Part shown: piece by piece, positions 24,638-33,181 of the stretch
Layout: every line of letters begins with the position of its first letter
How positions within the stretch are numbered: the first letter of the stretch is position 1
NCBI RefSeq assembly: GCF_965205175.1
Contig: NZ_OZ242038.1
Location: 2,728,001-2,792,000, forward strand
Reading direction: 5' to 3'
DNA: 64,000 nt
Source of the DNA: Poriferisodalis sp965205175
GTDB taxonomy: Bacteria > Actinomycetota > Acidimicrobiia > Acidimicrobiales > Poriferisodalaceae
Notes under the pieces: model-generated
The model's input: the letters and a program-made list of their open reading frames with translations, nothing else
Told to the model about the DNA's origin: nothing
Database searches by the model: none
Translations under genes and position numbers: made by a program

Positions 24638-25626
24638 CGCGATGCAGCCCTGCCGTCGCCCGGGCGCACGAATTGCGCATGCACCTCAGCAGCGTCCGAC
24701 TTCGCCACCGTGCTGGCATGCACGGCGCCGGCAAGCTGGGCCAGCGCGCTGCTCAAGTGCGACAGCTCTGCCTCCGGCTCGCGCAGCAGTTCGTCGAGTT
24801 CGCCGTACTCCACGTGCGCCCGCAATGCGCCTGCGCGCCGTCGGGGAATGGCGACCGCGCCCGCGGCAGCTGCGAGGTCCTCAAGGCGCTGTTCGACTCT
24901 GCCAAGACACCACAGCACTGATCGTGGAAGATGCTCGTGCTGCAACAGGAACTTGGCCACGGCATGCCACTGCGGCGAGTGGCCCAGTTCGCGCCGGGCC
25001 GCCTGCAGCGAGTGCGTGAACGCCAGCAGGCGGTTGCCGTCGAAGACTCCGCCGCCGGTTCCCAGACCGGACTTGAGCAGCTCCACCGTCAGGATCGATC
25101 TCTCGAGCAGTCGGCCCGCCTGCATGAACGCGTAGCCCTCGTCTCGGCTCATCGACTCGGTCATCACGCCGCTGAGCGAGCGGCACCCCCGCCGCGCAGT
25201 GATGACCGAAACGCGGGATACCTCGCCGCCGGTCTGCTCTCGCGCCGAGGTACCGACCGACTTCGCGCTCTGCATGAGGATGTGCAAGCTGTTGGCTTCC
25301 TCCCACAGCTCCACCGGAATGCGGTCGCGCACGATGCGCAGGTTCTCTCTGACAGCTGCGACAGCAGACACGACCGAGCCGGGATGCGAGTCGTCGCAGA
25401 CCAGAAAGTCCATCACTGCGTACGGGCCGGTGCCGACCTGCGCTGCGACGAAGGCGTCCTGCAGCCCGAGCGCTTGCACCAGCCGGCGAGATGCCAGCCG
25501 CGCCTCGGTCGCCTGCCGATGCATCACTGCGTTGGCCTCGACCGACACGCACCGAGCGATGGTGTCGGCTCGTTCCAGGTACCGGCCGGCCCACAGCATC
25601 GAATCGGCGTGGCGAGCGAGGATCAT
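24634..25626 (-). CDS. Alpha-E domain protein
   Basis: A 330-aa helical protein of the alpha-E family. It begins MILARHADSMLWAGRYLERAD and contains AVMDFLVCDDSHPGSV, VRENLRIVRDRIPVELWEEAN and RDEGYAFMQAGRLLERS, all typical of the family. Its biochemical role is not established; it almost always sits between a circularly permuted ATP-grasp enzyme and a transglutaminase. Both flanking genes overlap it by exactly 4 bp, so the three are translationally coupled. Confidence 0.9.
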   Translation of the reverse strand: MILARHADSMLWAGRYLERADTIARCVSVEANAVMHRQATEARLASRRLVQALGLQDAFVAAQVGTGPYAVMDFLVCDDSHPGSVVSAVAAVRENLRIVRDRIPVELWEEANSLHILMQSAKSVGTSAREQTGGEVSRVSVITARRGCRSLSGVMTESMSRDEGYAFMQAGRLLERSILTVELLKSGLGTGGGVFDGNRLLAFTHSLQAARRELGHSPQWHAVAKFLLQHEHLPRSVLWCLGRVEQRLEDLAAAAGAVAIPRRRAGALRAHVEYGELDELLREPEAELSHLSSALAQLAGAVHASTVAKSDAAEVHAQFVRPGDGRAASR

Positions 25627-27119
25627 GTGCGCGGTCCGGGCGGCGGGCTGCGTAGGTGCTCGCGCGAGGCATCCTCGGGCGCGAGCACCCACGTGTCCTT
25701 GGATCCGCCTCCTTGCGAGGAGTTCACGATCAGGGAACCCCTTTGCATGGCGACGCGTGTCAAGCCGCCGGGAAACACCTGCGTGCGGTCCCCGGTGATC
25801 ACGAAGGGACGCAAGTCGAGATGGCGCGGCTCGAGTGTGTCGTCGCACAGCGAGGCCAGCGTCGACAGCTCGACGACTTCTTGCACCACCCAGTTGCGCG
25901 GATCGGCCTCGATCTGGGCTCGCGCGTGCGCCAGCTCGGCGTCGGTGGCGTCGCGCCCGATGACGATGCCGTAGCCGCCCGACGCCCCCACCGGCTTGAC
26001 GACCAGCTCGTCGAGCCGCTCGAACGCCGCCTCGCGCTGGTCCTGCTCCCACATCACGTAGGTCTCGACGTTGGGGAGGATCGGCGCTTCGCCGAGGTAG
26101 TACCGAATCAGGTCGGTCACGTAGGGGTGAATGGCCTTGTCGTCTGCCACGCCGTTGCCGACGGCGTTGCACACGGTCACGGTGCCGGCACGCATGGCAC
26201 CGAGCAGCCCCGGCACCCCCAAGGTGGAGTCCGGGCGGAACGACACCGGGTCCAAGAACGCGTCGTCGATGCGTCGGTAGATCACGTCGACGGGCACCAA
26301 GCCTTCAATCGTGCGCAGGTACACGACGTGCTCGTCCACCACCAAGTCTGGGCCCTCGACCAGCTCCACACCCATTTCCCGCGCCAGGAAAGCGTGCTCG
26401 AAGTACGCCGAGTTGTAGATGCCCGGCGTCAGGATCACGATGAGCGGCTGGTCGCCGGCACCGGTGGGCGCCACCGATTCCAGCGCTGTTCGCAGCATCC
26501 GGCCGTACTGGCCCACCGGCTCGACGGTGTGATCCTCCCACACGAGGGGGAACGCCTTGGTCATCGCCGCCCGGTTCTCGATGACGTAGCTGATCCCGCT
26601 GGGATTTCGCAGGTTGTCCTCCAACACTCGGTACTGGCCCTGCGCATCGCGCACCAGATCTATGCCGGCGATCACGCAGTGCGCATCGTGGGGAACGCTG
26701 ACCCCGTAGGCGTTGCGCTCGAAGCCGTCCGAGGACCGCACCAGCCATCCTGGCACCACGCCGTCTGCGATGGCGGCGCCCTCTCCGGTGTAGATGTCGG
26801 CGAGGAACCTGTTCAACGCGGTGACGCGCTGGGTGAGTCCCTGCTCGATCTCGCGCCACTCCGCGGCGGCGATGAGCCGGGGGAACAGGTCCATCGGCCA
26901 GGTCCGCTCGGTGCCGCGTGCATCGCCGTACACCGTGAAGGTGATGCCTTGACGACGGAACTCCTCTTCGATGACACGCTCACGGCGTCGCAGCTCGGCC
27001 GTGTCGAACTGTGAGAACCGCTTCACGATGGCCGCATAGAGCGGTCGGACTTCGCCGTTGAGAGCAAACGCCTCGTCGTAGGCCGCGATGCCCGGGTCGG
27101 GCCTGCGGAACTCAGCCAC
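25623..27119 (-). CDS. Circularly permuted ATP-grasp type 2 ligase
   Basis: A 498-aa ATP-grasp enzyme of the CP_ATPgrasp_2 family (RRPDPGIAAYDEAF, RRRERVIEEEFRRQGITFTVYGD, VLEDNLRNPSGISYVIENR, ILTPGIYNSAYFEHAFLA, PVDVIYRRIDDAFLDP, VVKPVGASGGYGIVIG, LRPFVITGDRTQVFPGGLTRVA). Predicted to join a carboxylate to an amine, probably making a small peptide. First gene of a three-gene operon with alpha-E and transglutaminase. The GTG start at 27119 follows TATCAC by 7 nt. Confidence 0.92.
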   Translation of the reverse strand: MAEFRRPDPGIAAYDEAFALNGEVRPLYAAIVKRFSQFDTAELRRRERVIEEEFRRQGITFTVYGDARGTERTWPMDLFPRLIAAAEWREIEQGLTQRVTALNRFLADIYTGEGAAIADGVVPGWLVRSSDGFERNAYGVSVPHDAHCVIAGIDLVRDAQGQYRVLEDNLRNPSGISYVIENRAAMTKAFPLVWEDHTVEPVGQYGRMLRTALESVAPTGAGDQPLIVILTPGIYNSAYFEHAFLAREMGVELVEGPDLVVDEHVVYLRTIEGLVPVDVIYRRIDDAFLDPVSFRPDSTLGVPGLLGAMRAGTVTVCNAVGNGVADDKAIHPYVTDLIRYYLGEAPILPNVETYVMWEQDQREAAFERLDELVVKPVGASGGYGIVIGRDATDAELAHARAQIEADPRNWVVQEVVELSTLASLCDDTLEPRHLDLRPFVITGDRTQVFPGGLTRVAMQRGSLIVNSSQGGGSKDTWVLAPEDASREHLRSPPPGPRT

Positions 27120-27236
27120 AGGGAATGTGATAGCGCATCATCGCCCCGCCGCGCGCCACCGCCTCCACGGCCCCCAGCCTCCCGAGGCGCACATTCACAT
27201 CCCGCTGAAGAGTTCGAGAAGGCTGCTGGTGTGCCG

Positions 27237-28145
27237 TCAGGTCCAGCGTTCGATGCGGGGTGGTGACGCTGCGTCGAGCACTACTTGGTCGAGATCCTTG
27301 GCAACCAGCAGCTCGCCCGTGTATCCGCTCTCGCGGATCTGGCGCTCGTAGTCCCGTTCGGTGACCGAGTGGCCGGGCGCCGCGGGCGCATCCGTCTGCG
27401 GCGCGGGAATGAGGTGAGTGAGCACCAGCGTCGGGGTGTTCAGCGCTGCCGCTTGGCGGCCGATGAGGCGGGCATCGGCGTGATAGTCGAGAATGAAATG
27501 ACGAGCAGGGGGGCCTGCGGTGATGCGGTCGAACAGCATCGCTTCGTACACCAGCACGTCGGCCTCAGCTGCCAGCTCGGCCACCTCGTCGCAGACCAGC
27601 GTGTCACCGGTGATGACGACGGTGCCGTCGGGAGTGCAGACTCGATAGCCGACCGCGGGGAACACCGGCTCGTGTCGCACTTGCGCGGCACTGACCGCGA
27701 CATCCCCTCGACGCCACACTTCGCCGGGCGCGTTCGGCGGCTCGAACGACGTGATGCGCACCTGCGCGGGCGTCGAGCGCTGCGCGTGCTGTGCCCGCAC
27801 CCCGAGGTCGTGGCGCCACGGATGGAGCATCTCGCTGAGGTAGTCGACGGCGGGTCCTCGGGGCGCCACGACCTCCATCGGCGTGTACTCGTCGCCCCGC
27901 GCCATCACCCAATGGCTGAGCACGACATCGGCCAGGCCAGTGAGATGGTCGCTGTGATGATGCGTCACGAACAACGCCGTGAGGCTCGGGCTGTGCATGC
28001 CGAGCGCTGCGAGCCGCTGCACGGTGCCGCGGCCTGCGTCGAATTGCAGCGTGACCTCGCCGCAGCGCACGAGCACCCCCGGTCCAGCGCGGTGAGCGTC
28101 GGGGATGGGGGAACCCGTGCCGGTAATGATGACTTCAGTGGTCAT
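27237..28145 (-). CDS. MBL-fold hydrolase (RNase Z-like)
   Basis: A 302-aa metallo-beta-lactamase-fold protein. It starts TTEVIITGTGSPIPDAHRAGPG, with metal motif LFVTHHHSDHLTGL, then TVVITGDTLVCDEVAEL, HFILDYHADARLIG and LVLTHLIPAP. It resembles the RNase Z/arylsulfatase group, but it is shorter than typical tRNA-processing RNase Z and lacks an obvious exosite arm, so a small-molecule substrate is as likely. The frame continues upstream through tRNA-Val, so ATG 28145 is chosen. It is only 52 bp downstream of that tRNA. Confidence 0.85.
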   Translation of the reverse strand: MTTEVIITGTGSPIPDAHRAGPGVLVRCGEVTLQFDAGRGTVQRLAALGMHSPSLTALFVTHHHSDHLTGLADVVLSHWVMARGDEYTPMEVVAPRGPAVDYLSEMLHPWRHDLGVRAQHAQRSTPAQVRITSFEPPNAPGEVWRRGDVAVSAAQVRHEPVFPAVGYRVCTPDGTVVITGDTLVCDEVAELAAEADVLVYEAMLFDRITAGPPARHFILDYHADARLIGRQAAALNTPTLVLTHLIPAPQTDAPAAPGHSVTERDYERQIRESGYTGELLVAKDLDQVVLDAASPPRIERWT

Positions 28146-28197
28146 GGCCGCTCCCCAGCCTGATGAGCGAGCGGGTGCGCCGGGCGACGAGGCGCAG

Positions 28198-28271
28198 TGG
28201 GCGATACTGGACTCGAACCAGTGACCTCTGCCGTGTGAAGGCAGCGCTCTAACCATCTGAGCCAATCGCCC
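28198..28271 (-). tRNA. tRNA-Val (anticodon CAC)
   Basis: The reverse strand folds as a standard cloverleaf. The acceptor arms GGGCGAT/ATCGCCC pair fully, the D arm reads GGCTCAGATGGTTAGAGC, the anticodon stem is CTGCC/GGCAG with loop TTCACAC (anticodon CAC, reading GUG), and the T loop is GTTCGAG. The discriminator base is A and the 3' CCA is not encoded. Confidence 0.97.
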
Positions 28272-28336
28272 GTCGGCACCGATGATAGGCCCCCTCTACG
28301 CTGGCGAGCACGAGCAGGCCCTGACCGGAAGGCGCC

Positions 28337-29662
28337 ATGAGCTCTGACGACGACAGCTCAGACAGCTACCACACAGCCCCTGTGGAACTCTCACCGGCAC
28401 CGCCGGGGTGTCCCGTCCACGACAGCTGGTCGCCGCTCAGCGAAGCGTATCTGGCTGATCCCTACCCCGTCGCCGCCAAGTTGCGCGAGGACCATCCGGT
28501 CTTCTACGCCGCCGAGATGGGCCACGTGGTGGTGACCCGCATGGCGGACATCGAGGCGGTGTTCCTGGACCCCGATACCTACGCGTCGTCGAACGTACAG
28601 GACCCGATCTTCCCGCTGGCACCTGCTGCAGCCGCGGTGCTCGCTGCACCGGACTACGACCCGCAGGCGGTCATGTCGAATCGGGCCGAGCCGGATCACG
28701 GCCGCATCCGGGTACACACTCGGGGCGGATTCTCCATGCGGCGACTGCGCACGCTGGAGGACTACATGCGGTCGCGGGCAACCGAGCTCATCGAGGAGAT
28801 GCTCGGTGGCCCCAAGCCCGCCGATTACGTCGCAGCCGTGGCCTTCCCGCTGCCGGCGGAGATCGTCTTCCGCTTCATCGGCTTTCCGCCCTCGGACGAT
28901 CTGCTGCTCAAGTCATGGTGCGTGAACCGCAAGGCATTCGCCTGGGGCAAGCCGACGCCCGCCGAGCAGGCGCACATGGCCGAGGGCATGCTGGCGTACT
29001 GGCGCTACTGCCGGGAGTTCGTGGCCGAGCGCCATCGCCGCCGCGCCGATGACTTCTGCTCAGAACTGCTGGACGCGCACGATGCCGACCCTGACCCCCG
29101 AAGCGGCACCGGCCTCAGCTATCGGGAAGTCGAGTCGATCATCTACGGGATCTCCTTCGCCGGGCACGATCCGGTCACCAACCTGCTGTGCAACACGCTT
29201 CGATGCCTGCTGCCACGACGCGAGCAGTGGAGTGCGGTGTGCGCCGACCCGACGCTGATCCCCACCGCCGTAGAGGAGACCCTGCGGTTCGACTCCAGCC
29301 AGGTCGCCTGGAGGAGGGTGACCACCCGCGACACCGAACTCGGCGGCGTCCAGCTGCCCGCAGGCACGCGAGTGTTCTTGAACTTCGCGGCGGCGAACCG
29401 CGAGCCGTGCGCGTTCGCCGAGACCGACACGTTCGACGCCGACTCCTACGACATCGCTCGGCCCGACCCGCATCGCCACATCAGCTTCGGCAAGGGCATT
29501 CACTTCTGCCTCGGCGCGAACCTGGCCCGCATGGAAGCCCGCATTGCGCTGGAGATACTCACGCAACGGGTGCCGTCGCTGAGACTGCCGCCGCAGGACT
29601 ACCGGACGTTCCCCAACATCACGTTCCGCGGCCCCGAGCAGCTCTGGCTCGACTGGGAGTAG
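28337..29662 (+). CDS. Cytochrome P450
   Basis: A 441-aa soluble bacterial P450. The I-helix is ISFAGHDPVTNLLCN, which has Asp-Pro-Val-Thr where many have Glu-Thr-Thr. The K-helix ExxR is in VEETLRFDS, and the haem loop FGKGIHFCLGANLARME places the ligand Cys at about 391. It probably hydroxylates a lipid, terpenoid or steroid; the N-terminus CPVHDSWSPLSEAYLADPYP fits this. A ribosome-binding site GGAAGG precedes ATG 28337. No dedicated ferredoxin is adjacent. Confidence 0.93.
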   Translation: MSSDDDSSDSYHTAPVELSPAPPGCPVHDSWSPLSEAYLADPYPVAAKLREDHPVFYAAEMGHVVVTRMADIEAVFLDPDTYASSNVQDPIFPLAPAAAAVLAAPDYDPQAVMSNRAEPDHGRIRVHTRGGFSMRRLRTLEDYMRSRATELIEEMLGGPKPADYVAAVAFPLPAEIVFRFIGFPPSDDLLLKSWCVNRKAFAWGKPTPAEQAHMAEGMLAYWRYCREFVAERHRRRADDFCSELLDAHDADPDPRSGTGLSYREVESIIYGISFAGHDPVTNLLCNTLRCLLPRREQWSAVCADPTLIPTAVEETLRFDSSQVAWRRVTTRDTELGGVQLPAGTRVFLNFAAANREPCAFAETDTFDADSYDIARPDPHRHISFGKGIHFCLGANLARMEARIALEILTQRVPSLRLPPQDYRTFPNITFRGPEQLWLDWE

Positions 29663-29701
29663 TCGGCCCCGGCCGCCTACACAGCCGCCGGCCGGCGCCG
29701 C

Positions 29702-31078
29702 TCAGCTCACCGCCGGCACCCCTGCAATGGCAGCGGCAATCGCCTCGTCGCTCAGGTCGACGTCGGTCAGCGCACCCGACAAGTAGGCCTCATAGGCCGG
29801 CAGGTCGAGATGGCCGTGTCCGCACATCGCGGTCAGAATCGTGCGTTGCTGGCCCGCCTGCTTGGCAGCTTGCGCTTCGCGCAGTGCCGCGGCCACGGCG
29901 TGGGTGGGCTCGGGCGCGGGCACGATGCCCTCGGCGCGGGCGAACTGCACAGCAGCTGCGAAGCACTCCTGCTGCGGCAGCGCCAGTGCCTCCACCAATC
30001 CGAGGTCATACACGTGCGACAGCAGCGGCGACATGCCGTGGTAGCGCAGGCCGCCAGCGTGGATCGGCTGCGGGATGAAGTCGTGGCCGAGCGTGTGCAT
30101 CTTCAGCAACGGCGTCATCATCGCAGTGTCGCCGAAGTCGTAGCGGTACTGGCCGCGGGTGAGCGTGGGGCACGCAGCCGGCTCGACGCAGCGAATGGTC
30201 GGTTTCATGCGTCCCGCCAGCTTCTCCCGCAGAAAAGGAAAAGCCAGGCCCGCGAAGTTCGAGCCTCCGCCGGTGCAGCCCACGATGACGTCTGGCACTT
30301 CGTCGACCTGCGCAAGCTGCAGCAGCGCTTCCTCTCCGATCACGGTTTGATGCATCAGCACGTGATTCAGCACGCTGCCCAGCGCGTAACGGGCGTTGGG
30401 GTCTGCGGCAGCGGTGGCCACCGCTTCGGAGATCGCCACCCCCAGCGACCCGGGATGCTCGGGGTCTGCGGCCAGCAGCGACCTGCCGTACTCGGTGACC
30501 TCGGACGGACTCGAATGCACCCGAGCGCCCCAGATTTCCATCATGGTCTTGCGGTACGGCTTCTGCCGGTAGGACGCGGCTACCTGCCACACCTCGCACT
30601 CAAGGCCGTACTGAGCCGATGCGAACGCCAGCGCCGAGCCCCACTGGCCGGCACCCGTCTCGGTAGTGAGCTTGGTGACTCCCTCAGCGTGGTTGTAGAA
30701 GGCTTGGGGCACTGCGGTGTTGGGCTTGTGCGAGCCGGCGGGGCTGACGCCTTCGTACTTGAAGTAGATCCTGGCAGGAGTGTCCAGCGCTGCTTCGAGC
30801 CGGCGGGCGCGGTACAGCGGGCTCGGCCTCCACAGGCGGTACACGTCGAGTACCTCGCCTGGGATGTCGATGTAGGACTCGCCAGTGACTTCCTGGGCAA
30901 TCAAGCCCATCGGGAACAGTGGCGCTAAGTCGTCGGGGCCGATGGGCTCACGCGTGCCCGGATGCAGCGGCGGCGGGGGCGGCGCGGGCAGGTCCGGGAT
31001 CAGGTTGTACCACTGGGTCGGCATGGCGGATTCGTCGAGCGTCACCTTGGTCGGGCCGTCATTGCGTGCTGTACCCAT
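29702..31078 (-). CDS. Tryptophan synthase beta-like protein (TrpB2 branch)
   Basis: A 458-aa PLP enzyme of the TrpB2 type. It starts PTQWYNLIPDLPAPPPPPLHP and has the PLP lysine in KYEGVSPAGSHKPNTAV, then TETGAGQWGSALAFAS and the phosphate-binding GCTGGGSNFAGLAFPF. TrpB2 makes tryptophan from indole and serine without a TrpA partner, or acts as an indole-salvage or other PLP lyase. No trp genes are nearby, which supports a stand-alone role. An AAGGAGC site 6 nt before ATG 31078 fixes the start. Confidence 0.9.
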   Translation of the reverse strand: MGTARNDGPTKVTLDESAMPTQWYNLIPDLPAPPPPPLHPGTREPIGPDDLAPLFPMGLIAQEVTGESYIDIPGEVLDVYRLWRPSPLYRARRLEAALDTPARIYFKYEGVSPAGSHKPNTAVPQAFYNHAEGVTKLTTETGAGQWGSALAFASAQYGLECEVWQVAASYRQKPYRKTMMEIWGARVHSSPSEVTEYGRSLLAADPEHPGSLGVAISEAVATAAADPNARYALGSVLNHVLMHQTVIGEEALLQLAQVDEVPDVIVGCTGGGSNFAGLAFPFLREKLAGRMKPTIRCVEPAACPTLTRGQYRYDFGDTAMMTPLLKMHTLGHDFIPQPIHAGGLRYHGMSPLLSHVYDLGLVEALALPQQECFAAAVQFARAEGIVPAPEPTHAVAAALREAQAAKQAGQQRTILTAMCGHGHLDLPAYEAYLSGALTDVDLSDEAIAAAIAGVPAVS

Positions 31079-31254
31079 TGCGTGCTCCTTCTGTGCGCCC
31101 TGTGCGGCACGTGGTGCGCGCCATGACCGGCGCGGTCTCGGGGCATGAAGCCGTAGTGATGAGAATCGATGAGAGGCCGCATCGCCATGAGCTGGCCTCG
31201 CGCCATCTGCGACGCCGCAGTATCGCACCCAGATGTGGCATCCTGCGGTAACCC

Positions 31255-31280
31255 CTGATTCTCGAGTTCTCGAGGATCAG
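31255..31280. promoter_or_regulatory. 26-bp dyad upstream of LLM-SDR-VOC cluster
   Basis: The two 12-bp arms CTGATTCTCGAG and CTCGAGGATCAG face each other across TT, with one mismatch in 12 pairs. The dyad is 30 bp upstream of ATG 31311 in a 230-bp divergent gap. A 2-nt loop makes an RNA hairpin less natural than an operator for a dimeric repressor, though the inner CTCGAG could extend the loop. No regulator is adjacent. Confidence 0.5.
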
Positions 31281-31310
31281 GTGCCCGCACTGCACACGAG
31301 GCGGCGTGAC

Positions 31311-32375
31311 ATGAAACTCGCTACCGGAGTCGGCTACTGGGCGGCAGGACCGCCCCCCGATGCGCTGGAGTCACTGCTGCTCGCAGAGCGACTCGGCTTT
31401 CACTCATTTTGGACAGCCGAGGCCTACGGCTCGGACGCGCTGACGCCGCTGGCGTGGTGGGGCAGCCGCACCGAGCGCATCGGCTTGGGCACCGGAATCG
31501 TGCAGATATCGGCGCGCACGCCGGCCGCCGCTGCCATGGCGGCGATCACCATGGACCACCTCAGCGGCGGCAGGTTCATCCTGGGGCTCGGCGTGAGCGG
31601 TCCCCAAGTCGTGGAGGGCTGGTACGGCCAGCCGTATCCTCGCCCGCTGGCGCGCACCCGGGAGTACATCGAGATCGTTCGGGCGGTACTGGAGCGGGAC
31701 AAGCCCGTCAGCTTCAGCGGCGACCACTACCAGATGCCCTACCCAGGTGGGCTGGGGCTCGGCAAACCGCTGAAGTCCACCGTGCATCCTTTGCGCGCGG
31801 AGGTGCCCATCTACTTGGGCGCGGAAGGACCGCGCAACGTGGCCTTGGCAGCCGAGCTGTGCCAAGGCTGGCTGCCGCTGTTCTTCGCTCCCAAGGACAA
31901 TCAGTTCTACGCAGACGCGCTGAATGCCGGGTTCGCGACGGCGGGCAAGCCGCTGATCGGCGCCGACGGCCGCATTCCGGCGGCATCCGGCTTCGAGGTG
32001 GTGTGCCCGGTCAGCGTCGTGCCCGACGACGACGTCGAGCGTGCGGCGAACCGTGTCCGCCCCATGCTGGCCCTGTACATGGGCGGCATGGGCGCACGCG
32101 ACGCCAACTTCCACTACGACGTGTTCTGCCGCATGGGCTACCAGCACGTTGCCGACGAAGTGCAAGAGCTGTACCTCGACGGTCGCAAGCAGGAAGCAGC
32201 AGCTGCGGTCCCGCTCGAGCTGGTCGAGGCGGTGGCGCTAATCGGGCCGCTGGACAAGATCGCCGAGGATCTGCGGCGCTGGGATGACACGGTGGTGACG
32301 ACGCTGCAGGTTTCCGGCCCGCCGCAGCTGCTCGAGACCATGGCCGATCTCGTCCGCGCCTCGGGCTCGGGCTGA
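31311..32375 (+). CDS. LLM-class F420-dependent oxidoreductase
   Basis: A 354-aa luciferase-like barrel protein (LATGVGYWAAGPPPDALES, LGFHSFWTAEAYGSDALTPL, RIGLGTGIVQISARTPAAAAM, GGRFILGLGVSGPQVVEGWYG, EVPIYLGAEGPRNVALAAEL). These motifs match actinobacterial F420-dependent members that act on xenobiotics or lipids. The frame is open upstream to 31233, but MKLATGVGYW is the normal N-terminus. It is the first gene of a cluster with an SDR (22 bp after) and VOC protein (25 bp after). Confidence 0.9.
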   Translation: MKLATGVGYWAAGPPPDALESLLLAERLGFHSFWTAEAYGSDALTPLAWWGSRTERIGLGTGIVQISARTPAAAAMAAITMDHLSGGRFILGLGVSGPQVVEGWYGQPYPRPLARTREYIEIVRAVLERDKPVSFSGDHYQMPYPGGLGLGKPLKSTVHPLRAEVPIYLGAEGPRNVALAAELCQGWLPLFFAPKDNQFYADALNAGFATAGKPLIGADGRIPAASGFEVVCPVSVVPDDDVERAANRVRPMLALYMGGMGARDANFHYDVFCRMGYQHVADEVQELYLDGRKQEAAAAVPLELVEAVALIGPLDKIAEDLRRWDDTVVTTLQVSGPPQLLETMADLVRASGSG

Positions 32376-32397
32376 AGCGAAAGGACCTCGTCGGAAC

Positions 32398-33156
32398 ATG
32401 GATTTGTCAGACAAGCTGGCCGTCGTGACCGGCGGGTCGGGCGACATCGGGCGCGCGATCTGCCAAGCGCTTGCGGCGGCCGGCGCGGAGGTGATCGTCA
32501 CCTATGTCGGCGATCTCGAACGGGCCAACGCCAGCGCAGCACGGGTGCGCGAAGCCGGTCGCAAAGCCAGCGTGCTGCAGCTGGACCAACGCGACGAGGC
32601 ATCCATCGACGCCGCAGCCGCCGCGGTGGCCGAACACGGGCGCTGCGACGTACTCGTCAACAACGCGGCATGGAACATCGGCATCCCGTTCCGAGAGCTC
32701 GAATCGCTCGACTCATCGACATGGGACCGAGTGCAGGAAACCAACCTGCGCGGCCCGTACTTGCTGACCCGAGCCTTGGCCGGACTGCTGACGGCCGGCG
32801 GCGGCGGCCGAGTGGTGAACATCGCGTCGGTGGGCGGCCTGTACCCCGCGTCGAGCAGCATCGCGTACAGCTGCTCCAAGGCAGCGCTCATTCACCTCAC
32901 GCATTGCCTGGCAGTGGCCATGTCACCGGAGGTCACCGTCAACTGCGTCGCACCGGGCCTCGTGGAAGGCACCCGTATGGCCGCGCGGCTGCCCGATGCA
33001 GTCTCCGAAGGCGCTCGCCGAGGGGCGCTGCTCGGGCAGGTCGGCAACCCGATCGACATCGCGAACGCCACCGTGATGCTGTGCCAAGCCGATTCCATCA
33101 CCGGCCAGACCGTCGTGGTGGACGGCGGCAACCCTGCCGCCATGAACTTCGGCTGA
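32398..33156 (+). CDS. Short-chain dehydrogenase/reductase (FabG-like)
   Basis: A 252-aa classical SDR: TGGSGDIGRAICQAL, NNAAWNIGIPF, the Ser in NIASVGGLYPASS, the YSCSK catalytic pair and VAPGLVEGTRMAARLP. An AAAGGA ribosome-binding site precedes ATG 32398. It lies between an F420-type oxidoreductase and a VOC-fold protein and probably carries out an alcohol/ketone step in the same pathway. Confidence 0.92.
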   Translation: MDLSDKLAVVTGGSGDIGRAICQALAAAGAEVIVTYVGDLERANASAARVREAGRKASVLQLDQRDEASIDAAAAAVAEHGRCDVLVNNAAWNIGIPFRELESLDSSTWDRVQETNLRGPYLLTRALAGLLTAGGGGRVVNIASVGGLYPASSSIAYSCSKAALIHLTHCLAVAMSPEVTVNCVAPGLVEGTRMAARLPDAVSEGARRGALLGQVGNPIDIANATVMLCQADSITGQTVVVDGGNPAAMNFG

Positions 33157-33181
33157 GCTGCGGCGCGTAGCCTGTGGCGAC

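Noticed and set aside
27237..28265. Extended start of the MBL hydrolase through the tRNA
   Set aside because: The upstream 40 codons read through tRNA-Val; the family N-terminus starts at ATG 28145.
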